64,000 bases of DNA from Chloranthus sessilifolius (lineage: Eukaryota > Streptophyta > Magnoliopsida > Chloranthales > Chloranthaceae). Position 1 is the stretch's first letter. Each line of letters begins with the position of its first letter. The stretch spans positions 10,927,001 through 10,991,000 of the forward strand of contig CM037589.1 of the NCBI GenBank assembly GCA_021018995.1. Direction: 5' to 3'. This document shows positions 57,124-64,000 of the stretch, in pieces. Position numbers and translations under genes: made by a program. Under the pieces are notes generated by a model that was not told the origin of the DNA, did no database searches, and saw only the letters and a program-made list of their open reading frames with translations.

Positions 57124-57912
57124 TTAATTATTATTCAATCTCTGCTTGCAATATTTGCGAATATGTCCAGATTGCTTACAGAAGTAACAGATAATATCCT
57201 TTCTGTCACCCCTAGATTTGGACCTGTTGTTTCCTCTCGTTGATTTATTATCTCTTCTGGATTTATCTCTTTTGCGATCATAGTTTCGACCCCTTTCGCT
57301 TAAGAGATTAATCCCTTCGGAGTTAGATTCGGACTGTTTTATCAATTCGTCGGAAAGAAGTGCAGCAATCACTTCTTCGACGACAATAGAATCTTTATCA
57401 TAAATTAATGTGGTAACAAGGTACTCATAAGATGGTGGTAATGAGGTGAGCAAGAGAAGTGTGAGATCTTTTTCTTCAAATTTCACCTCAATGCTTAATA
57501 GTTCACTAACTATCTTATTAAATGAATTTAAATGGTCATGAATACGCGTACCAGCCTTCATACGAAGGGTGTAGAGTTGCTTCTTCATGAAAAGTCGGTT
57601 GGACAACGACTTTGTCATGTAGAGAGATTACATCTTCTTCCACAGATCCACGGTCGTCTTCTCGTGAAGAATGTTGTACAGAATTTCATCGGACAAGTAC
57701 AATCGGATAGTGCTTACAACCCTCTTATCAATAGAGTTTCACTCTTCATCGGGCATCTCTGCCTTTATTCCCATATCTTTTTCAAGTAGGGCATCATCAA
57801 TGCCTTGTTGGACAAAAAGATTTGTGACCTTGACTTGCCACAAAGCGAAATTATTTTTCTTAGAAAACTTCTCCACCTCAAATCGTGCATTCGAGACCTT
57901 CATCGCCATTGT
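57124..57912 (-). pseudogene. Copia gag, interrupted
   Basis: The N-terminal MAMKVSNARFEVEKFSKKN and NFALWQVKV motif starts at 57912. An early stop occurs at 57739-57741 and a second near 57620. The frame reopens with SLYMTKSLSNRLFMKKQLYT and runs to the zinc knuckle CYFCKQSGHIRKYC (CX2CX4HX4C intact). Two lesions make it a pseudogene. Confidence 0.85.
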
Positions 57913-57924
57913 AGCGTAAATCTT

Positions 57925-57937
57925 GCTTTGATACCGC
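57925..57937 (-). other. Primer-binding site of the copia element
   Basis: Read on minus, GCGGTATCAAAGC. It differs from the initiator-Met tRNA complement TGGTATCAGAGC at a few positions. It lies one base from the 5' LTR. Confidence 0.7.
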
Positions 57938-57938
57938 T

Positions 57939-58644
57939 TGTTAGGAATTCTACCCACTCTACGAACTCTCTATCGCGATGAATGCGAAAAAATAAGAAGA
58001 TTCAAGCAAAAATTAATCACACGCACAACTCAAAGATTTACGTGGTTCACCCAATCGAGGGCTACGTCCACGAGAGTATATGCACTATTTTTAGAATTGT
58101 TTACAACACACACACTTTCTTCTCTCTATTGCAAATTCAATCAAGATCTAGTACGATCTTCAACAATAAATCTGTTGTTAAACCAAGGACGCAGTCCTTC
58201 AAATAATAGAGAAGAGATCTAGCGGAATATAATCACGATTCCGACACAAGAACGGCTTCAATCAGATCTTCAATCCCCAAGCTATTCTTCAATATTTTTT
58301 CTCTCAAAGTATTCTTACATAAAACTTTTTACCAAGCTCTCTCTAGATCCCTTAAGAAAACTAATAGGCTCCAAGCTCCTTTTTGGAAACGTAACTTTCA
58401 AATCTCTAAGACCTTCAAGTATTCAAAACACTTCCAATTAAGTCTCCTAATTACATTAGGAAACCTTGGCTAAAGTAAACTTCCAAAAATAGCCAATAAA
58501 GTAAATTTACGGATTTGCATCCGCCCATCAGTCAATTGATTGACTTCCCAACCTCAATCGATTAACACCGGTCAACAGTCAATTGATTGACTTTTCAGCA
58601 TCAATCGATTGATATCGGTGGTTGAGATTATACCTTATTCAATA
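57939..58644 (-). repeat. 5' LTR of the copia element
   Basis: 706 bp, colinear with 54214-54934. The outer terminus has decayed from CA to TA on the + strand (TTATTCAATA), and several CpG sites have become TG or CA. Confidence 0.9.
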
Positions 58645-58671
58645 AAATTTTCTATCAAAAATTGCCCACCA

Positions 58672-59166
58672 TTTATAATTTTCTTTTTTATACCAAAGTT
58701 TGGATGTGTAGTACTGTCAAAGGTTAGTTCAACCTGATCAATCAGGAATTTTTATCTGGTTTTGTTTTTCTTTTTGGTTTTAATGCAATCATTTATTTAA
58801 CAAAATAAATAAATGAATAAATAAAATCTGACATGCTCTTCGGGTCGGGTGAGCCAAATTCGGGTCACGCCGGTTAGGTTTTTGAGTTGGGCATCAGGTC
58901 AGGTTTTTCAGGCTCTGTGGAGCATATACAACAATACTCTTGAACTGTCATGTCAGGTTGGGCATAAAACCCTTGACCTGTCGGGTTGAGTGCACCATCT
59001 GATCAGGTCCGGATCATATAGAGCATCCAGAATCCTAGATATTCAAGTTTACATTAAGTTCTACGAATTCGAAGTACAAATTGATTCATGCAAAATGACA
59101 AGCAAATTTGTGCAAATTCAGACTCTTTTCTCCTTAATCCAATTGGGAAAAGATTTTTTTTATGGA
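58672..59166. other. Intergenic with GGGTCGGGT-rich patch
   Basis: 58840-59010 is rich in GGTCGGGT, AGGTCAGG and GACCTGTCGGGTTG words, probably an old MITE. No ORF. Confidence 0.45.
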
Positions 59167-59315
59167 TAGTGCTACATTGATAGGCAGTTTTGCAAGCAGC
59201 TTATGTGGCATGAACTGACTGGCCCCACATGCAGTGAGGCCTAAGCAATGCAGCCAGTCACATCCTGCCACATAAACTGCCTGGAAAATTATCTATCAAA
59301 AACTGTCTACTCTCA
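59167..59315. mobile_element. Family D MITE, intact
   Basis: The left arm (GATAGGCAGTTTTGCAAGC, AGCTTATGTGGCA) and right arm (TGCCACATAAACTGCCTGG, AAAATTATCTATCA) are inverse. The centre AATGCAGCCAGTCACAT is shared with the split copy at 54091 (CACTGCAGCCAGTCACATC). Confidence 0.7.
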
Positions 59316-59458
59316 ATAATTTTCCGATTGACATTCACTGCATTGGATCACAAGGAACTTCACAAAACCTCTCCGTAGGCGATGAATTTATGTATCCTAG
59401 TTTCAGGTCTTGGCTCAGCTATCTTTGAAATTGAGATAGAAAAGACTTCATATCAGAT

Positions 59459-59726
59459 AGGGCTGTCAATGGGCCGAGCTGACTTTTTCCAAAAATTTAT
59501 CAAATGGGCCGGAATGGGCCCAGCTCAGATAAGAAATAAGCCCAAGTTCGGGCTTCAAAGTGTAAGGCCCGGCCTAGCCCGGATAGCTAAGATTCTTAAA
59601 AAATTTTAAAAAAACTTAATTTTTTATTTAAAGAAAAAGGTGAAAGCCTGGCCCGTATAACTAATTGGGCCAGGTTCAAAAAAAAAAGTTAGGTGAAAAA
59701 CCTGGCCCAGCCCGTTGACAGCCTTA
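59459..59726. mobile_element. hAT-type MITE
   Basis: The ends AGGGCTGTCAATGGGCC and GGCCCAGCCCGTTGACAGCCTTA are inverse. ATATCAGAT is duplicated on both sides (59450-59458 and 59727-59735), fitting the 8-bp target of hAT elements plus one chance base. The interior is rich in GGGCC/GGCCC words. 268 bp, non-coding. Confidence 0.85.
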
Positions 59727-59735
59727 ATATCAGAT

Positions 59736-61040
59736 GAGAGATACCTATTTCATACCATATGCATGAGATACTTCGTCTAAGATAACGTAACCGGCATATA
59801 CAGTTTGGCGTATACAATTTCCATTGATGGTGATTTTTTGTTTTTTACTTCTTGTTCAATAAGTGATGGTGATTTCTTGTTTGATGGAAAAGGCCTTGTT
59901 TCTCATAAAAGTACTTTATAGGCGTTGTGAAGGGGTGGACGGCATGGTATGAGAAGCAACATTGGACAGCTTCTTAATAAAATGTCATTTTCAGTTAACC
60001 GTGGTCATGTCTTTAGATGAAATATATTTCTCACCAATACTTTCTCTCTGTGTTTTGGATGAGAATTGGCAAACAAGGCCGTAGTGTGTTTGTTTGTAAT
60101 ATACCGATAGAGAATCGCTTAGGAGATTATATCCTGGTAAGCCTTCATACGCCACATGTTAAGGCTAACCGTTTAATTTTTATTTTTTCCTTTTACCGTA
60201 ATGCCCCTATAAAACATCCCAATCAAACAACGTGGCCATAAATGCATTAACAACTTATTGAACCTAGCGCTTTAGTGGCCAAAAATCATGTAAGCTTATT
60301 TGCAATCAAATGTATCTTTTGTTCACCGCCACTCAAATATCTCTCCATGGAGATTTAAATGACAAGTGTTAATTGACAGGGTCTCAGTAGTTGTACTCTT
60401 TTTTTCCCTACACGTTCTTAAAACGAAAACTATAAAAGCAATTAACTAGTTACAAGCTTACAAATTTACGAGCACCTAGAATTACTCTTCTCGTAATCTT
60501 TATGCGAGCTCTTACTTACACACGCTTTATAGGTTGTTGACCCAAGCTAATCAAATTTCATCCTTACACTACTTACATGTGGTTGCACCCTTAAAAAAAA
60601 ATAAAAAATTACAACTTAAGTAAACTTGCATACACCTCTCTCTCTCTCTCTTCTTTTTAAGAACGTGTAGGGACAGATTGCGATCGTGGTATAAAAAAAT
60701 AAAAAATTACAACTTAAGTAGAAACAGATTGTAGTCTCTCCCTCTCTCTTCTTTTTAACCAACGCTAGAAACAGATTGTAGTCTCTCCCTCTCTCTTCTT
60801 ATTAACCAACTCCTCCACGTAAGAATTTGATAATCGTCTAATCCCTCAGTTTTGAAATCTTACAACCAACTTGCGATCGTGGTATACGTTGTTAAATCCA
60901 TCCCAAATGGATCTAAGGGTAACAGATCAACGATTTCTTTTTCGATCAACTCAAAAGCGTCCATCTTGATGACGCTATCGATTCTGTAACTAAAACGACA
61001 GGATTTATACAAATTTTCTTATTTTTTAAAATATTTTATC
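59736..61040. other. Intergenic with small direct repeats
   Basis: AAATAAAAAATTACAACTTAAGTA occurs near 60597 and 60693, and GAAACAGATTGTAGTCTCTC near 60721 and 60768, together with CT-rich tracts. No gene recognised. Confidence 0.55.
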
Positions 61041-61672
61041 TGTTGTGTAAAAATCCTCTAAATGATCTTTGCATGTCTAATCACGTGCGAAAAAAACAAC
61101 CAATATCACAAAAAGTATAAAAAAAAAGAGATCATACTACAAACAAGAACAAGATTTTACGTGATTCGAACTAAGCCTACATCCACGAGTAGTCAAACAA
61201 AGTGTTTCCACTATCATGAAAAAAATGCACAAAAGCTATAAACAACGGAGATCGAATTCTCCAATCTTATCCAACAAAGGAACAAAAAATACACATGCTT
61301 AAAAGACCAAGTCTCACATGCAAAACAAAACCCCAAGTTCTCTCTTTCTAACTCTCACGCACAAGGGAGATCCTAATTCCAAAAACCCCCAAAACGTCCA
61401 AAAAACTCAAATCACCTATTTATTCTTACCTAGTTTCTTATTTAGACTAGGACTCTTCTTTTATAGCAAGTTTTTCTCTCACACTAAATAACCCAAAGAA
61501 AAAACCCACGTTCCAAAGCTCTCCCACTTTCCAGTTTTGGTCTGGACTCTTATTCTCTATCTTTTAGATCATATTTAATAGGATTCTATTTTTATTCAAA
61601 CCCAAAATAACAAGGGTCAAACTAAAACAGCTTGGGTCAACCTCTTTAAACCCAAAACGAGTCAACCTAACA
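61041..61672 (-). repeat. 3' LTR of the minisatellite-bearing element
   Basis: TGTTGTGTAAAAATCC on the left to GAGTCAACCTAACA on the right (+ strand), 632 bp. The right end abuts the purine tract. Confidence 0.75.
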
Positions 61673-61799
61673 ATCTCCACATTGACGAGATTTGCAAACC
61701 AACAATAATTCTCCACATCGATATGAAATCTCATATCATTCAAACAAATCTAACATCTTTAATTTCAACTTTAAAATTGACTTCAAACTTACCCACAGA

Positions 61800-62440
61800 C
61801 ACCAACACACCTCGAAAATGTCAAACTATCAATGCACCTGAAAGTGCCCAAACTGCCAATACACCTAAAGTGTCAAACTACCAATGCACCAAAAGTGCCC
61901 AAATTGCCAATACACCCGAAAGTGCCCAAAACGTCGATACACCCGAAGTGCCAAACTACCAATGCATCAAAAATTTCCAAATTGTCAATACACTCGAAAG
62001 TGTCCAAAATGTCAACGCACCCGAAGTGCTAAACTACCAATGCACCAAAAAGTGTCCAAATTGTCAATGCACCCGAAAGTACCAAAAATGCTAATGCACT
62101 CAAAGTGACAAACTACCAATGCACCCAAATTTGCCCAAATTGTCCATGCACCCGAAAGTGCCACACTGCCAACGCACTCGAACGTGCCCAAATTGCCATT
62201 GCACCCGAAGTGTCAAACTATTAATGCACCTGAATGTGTCAAACTGCCAAAGCACCCGAAAGTATCAAACTGCTAACGCACCCGAAAGTGCCCAAATTAC
62301 CAATGCACCCGAAGTGCTAAATTGCTAATGCACACAAAAATGTGCAAACTGCCAATACACTCAAAAGTGCCAAATTACCCATACCAATACACCCGAAAGT
62401 GTCAAATGTGCCCGTAGGCTCCACCACGCCCGAAAGTGCC
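61800..62440. repeat. Minisatellite, unit of about 27 bp, some 20 copies
   Basis: The variable unit is close to AATGCACCCGAAAGTGCC + AAACTGCC, repeated head to tail with single-base changes and small length differences (AAAGTG versus AAGTG). Because the unit is not a multiple of three, several frames appear open and Cys-rich. They are not genes. Confidence 0.85.
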
Positions 62441-62742
62441 AAACTGTAAATGCCTGCAGGGTTATTTGTAGTGCCAAACTGCAAATGCCTGCAGGATTAT
62501 TTACAGTAATGATGGCCACTCCACCTGGCATAGTATTTCTTTGCAACTAGTGCCCTTTGTCACGAACTATTTCTGATCTTTCACAAAATACAATCGATTT
62601 GTACCACAAGTCTACCAATTAATCTTGTCTCAATCACATCTAACTTTTCACACAACCAATCATAAAAACCATCAACAACAAGCAAAAATTTCCTGTAAAA
62701 GCAAAACGATGCCCAAATCGAAACCTAGGTTATGATATCAAT

Positions 62743-63250
62743 TGTTGTGCAAAAATCTCTCTAGATGGCCTTTGCACATTTAATTACGTTGATGACTTTC
62801 ACGTATGAAAAAGACAACCAAAAAATCAAAAAACCAATATCACAAGAAGGTAGAAAGAGAAAGAGATCATACCATAAACAAGAACAAGATTTACGTTAGT
62901 CAGCCTAAGCCTACGTCCACGGACAGTCAAACAAAGTGTTTCCATTATTACGAAGAAGATGCACAAAGGCTACAAGCAATGGAAATCGAATTCTCCATTC
63001 TGACCCAACAAAGGAACTATAAATACTCATGCCTAAAAGACCAAGTCTCATATGCAAAACAAAACCCCAAGTTCTCCCTCTCTAACTCTCATGCACAAGG
63101 GAGATCCCAATTCCAAAAACCCCCAAAACGTCTAAAAAACTCACTCACCTATTTATTCTTACCTAGTTTCCAATTTAGACTAGGACTCTTCTTTTATAGC
63201 AAGTTTTTCTCTCACACTAAATAACCCAAAGAGAAAACTTATGTTTCAAA
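62743..63250 (-). repeat. 5' LTR of the minisatellite-bearing element, truncated
   Basis: It starts TGTTGTGCAAAAATCTCTC and matches 61041-61517 to ATGTTTCAAA, where the gypsy-like LTR interrupts it. The 139-codon ORF that runs through it is not supported by the sister LTR. Confidence 0.75.
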
Positions 63251-64000
63251 TGTGACAACTCGACTTTTTTCCTTATCGTTACAGGAAAGGTCGCATCGTC
63301 AGATCATCTAATATGATTCTATCATACAAGTACATCGTGTACAAATTGTTACATTGCGAAAGCGATTTAATAACTTTGATAAAGAGAGCATATGACAACA
63401 ACTGATATTCATTTCTAACTAATGCAGGAAAATATACAAAAAGATATAAATAAAAATCATGTATAGATTTCTACTGATAACGGCTATCCGTCATCTAAAC
63501 AATGGGAAGAAGATCTATACATGTATATAACAAAATATTTTAGAACAAAACAGGAATTATTTACACCAGTGTCTATCAAAAGAGTTCTCTCAAGTATTCT
63601 CTCTTTCTAACCTATTAAAGAAAGAAGTCCTTAGCAGAACCTTCCTCCTCGTCCTCGTCCTCGTCATCCTCCTCAGGCTGGTAGGTAGGATCAGCCTCGT
63701 GCTCAGGGTCACGGTCAATATCTGCAACTAAGACATGAAGTCGTAGAATGAGTTATCATCGAATCTCAACAGGGAAGTTTAAAGTACTACTTTATATGTT
63801 AGATTTCCAATTCACTTCTAGATGTATAAATTATAAAATTAAACACATTATATTTTACCTTGTTATATTCTAGCAACATTTAGCATAAGCAAGCAATAAA
63901 TCATGCGAATCATTGATCATGCTGACAGATTCATGTTGAACAAATATAAGGAATCATGTTTCATGTGGAACAAATATAAGGAATTGTGCTGACAAGGAAT
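63251..64000 (-). mobile_element. Ty3/gypsy-like LTR, running off the right edge
   Basis: TGTGACAACTCGACTTTTTT at 63251 is the inverse of an LTR end of the ...TTGTCACA type. It starts exactly where the other LTR element breaks off. TTGCGAAAGCGATTTAATAAC-type sequence and an acidic mini-exon follow. The rest is outside the window, so the assignment rests on the terminus and the parallel with 33200-35441. Confidence 0.45.
63615..63721 (-). other. Acidic terminal mini-exon candidate in the LTR
   Basis: On minus, GTCTTAGTTGCAG is a good 3' splice site. Behind it two bases finish a split codon, then IDRDPEHEADPTYQPEEDDE through a Glu/Asp run to GSAKDFFL and a stop: 34 residues. The same splice phase, acidic character and aromatic ending (DFFL versus DFYKP) occur at 34976-35103. 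It could instead be the last exon of a host gene that extends past the window. Confidence 0.35.

Larger units (their letters stand above)
54214..58644 (-). mobile_element. Ty1/copia retrotransposon, defective
   Basis: LTRs at 57939-58644 (5') and 54214-54934 (3') are flanked by the perfect 5-bp duplication AAATT (54209-54213, 58645-58649). A primer-binding site GCGGTATCAAAGC lies next to the 5' LTR and a purine tract TTGGTGGAGAT next to the 3' LTR. Between them, in copia order, lie gag with a zinc knuckle, protease, integrase, a short piece of reverse transcriptase and RNase H. Stops and a catalytic change break gag, protease and integrase, and the core of the reverse transcriptase is deleted. 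It cannot move by itself. It inserted into a MITE directly behind the transporter gene, on the opposite strand. Confidence 0.92.
54091..58671. mobile_element. Family D MITE split by a copia insertion
   Basis: The left part 54091-54213 has the arm GTGGATGAATTTTGATAGAC + AATTTTGTAGACAGCTTATG and its inverse start GACATAAGCAGTCTACAAAATT. The inverse arm resumes at 58645 as AAATTTTCTATCAAAAATTG + CCCACCA. AAATT is present on both sides of the copia element, so the MITE was about 145 bp before the insertion. A full sister copy lies at 59167-59315. Confidence 0.75.
61041..63250 (-). mobile_element. Gene-less LTR element with minisatellite interior
   Basis: The 3' LTR 61041-61672 and the truncated 5' LTR 62743-63250 are direct repeats in minus orientation (AACAAGAACAAGATTTACGT, GTCAAACAAAGTGTTTCCA, GGACTCTTCTTTTATAGC). 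The purine tract is the inverse of AATCTCCACATTGACG next to the 3' LTR. A decayed primer-binding site TTGATATCATAAC sits next to the 5' LTR. The interior of about 1.07 kb has no gag or pol and is mainly a minisatellite. The 5' LTR stops exactly where a gypsy-like LTR begins (63251), so about 155 bp of it presumably lie beyond the insertion, outside the window. Confidence 0.75.

Noticed and set aside
61723-62328. Cys-rich ORFs of 66-123 codons, reminiscent of zinc-binding repeats
   Set aside because: They arise from a minisatellite whose unit of about 27 bp shifts frame. The same CPNCQCTR-like word appears in several frames and is broken by indels.
62805-63224. 139-codon ORF at the right of the minisatellite element
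   Set aside because: It lies in the 5' LTR. The sister LTR at 61080-61500 does not keep the frame open.
1-64000. tRNA, rRNA, CRISPR array, riboswitch
   Set aside because: None was seen by eye on either strand. The repeat arrays present are eukaryotic minisatellites and transposon repeats without spacer structure.

Overview
The window is a stretch of a land-plant nuclear chromosome, AT-rich and packed with transposons. The intron-bearing genes, the TATAAATA promoter box, the plant-type gene families (NPH3/RPT2-like, plant cationic amino acid transporter) and the Ty1/copia, Ty3/gypsy, hAT, CACTA, PIF/Harbinger and Mutator-type debris all point to an angiosperm. The sequence does not fix the species. 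A woody, non-grass flowering plant is my guess, at low confidence.

Only two genes look intact, both on the + strand. The first (8158-13692, four coding exons, 632 residues) encodes a BTB-NPH3 protein that closely resembles Arabidopsis At1g30440. Its first intron (2.6 kb) holds a LINE remnant and a CT/TA microsatellite, and its third intron holds a Mutator-type MITE. The second (51455-53918, two coding exons, 613 residues) is a cationic amino acid transporter of the CAT1/5/8 clade, probably with a leader exon near 49.3-49.5 kb and a long leader intron. A third candidate (37103-37537, 144 residues, a TATA box 57 bp upstream) is an orphan ORF I do not recognise.

The rest is transposon strata. 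From left to right they are: a very short copia-like two-LTR element with a perfect TSD (3.7-4.6 kb); two Tourist-type MITEs (15.0-15.8 kb); a PIF-like non-autonomous element with a GAATCTGAG-rich interior (16.7-18.1 kb) and a second copy of its right end (19.3-19.7 kb); two gene-less LTR elements (LARD-like) of one family facing each other (20.7-25.7 kb on + and 27.4-31.3 kb on -), each carrying younger MITEs; a Ty3/gypsy-like LTR end (33.2-35.4 kb); a peculiar GC-richer direct-repeat zone (42.1-44.1 kb); a copia element with its reverse-transcriptase core deleted, sitting inside a MITE (54.2-58.6 kb); an hAT MITE (59.5 kb); and a gene-less LTR element whose interior is a minisatellite (61.0-63.25 kb), cut by another gypsy-like LTR that runs off the right edge.

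Three MITE families recur across the window: a family of about 400 bp with six copies, a Mutator-type family with long arms, and foldback elements whose interiors are built almost only from CGATACGTATCG or CCGAAATTTCGG-like words. I see no operon-like system, CRISPR array or tRNA/rRNA gene. The most interesting leads are the shared acidic mini-exon in the two gypsy-like LTRs, the foldback family with two interiors, the four evenly spaced palindromes in the copia U3, and the minisatellite-bearing LTR element.
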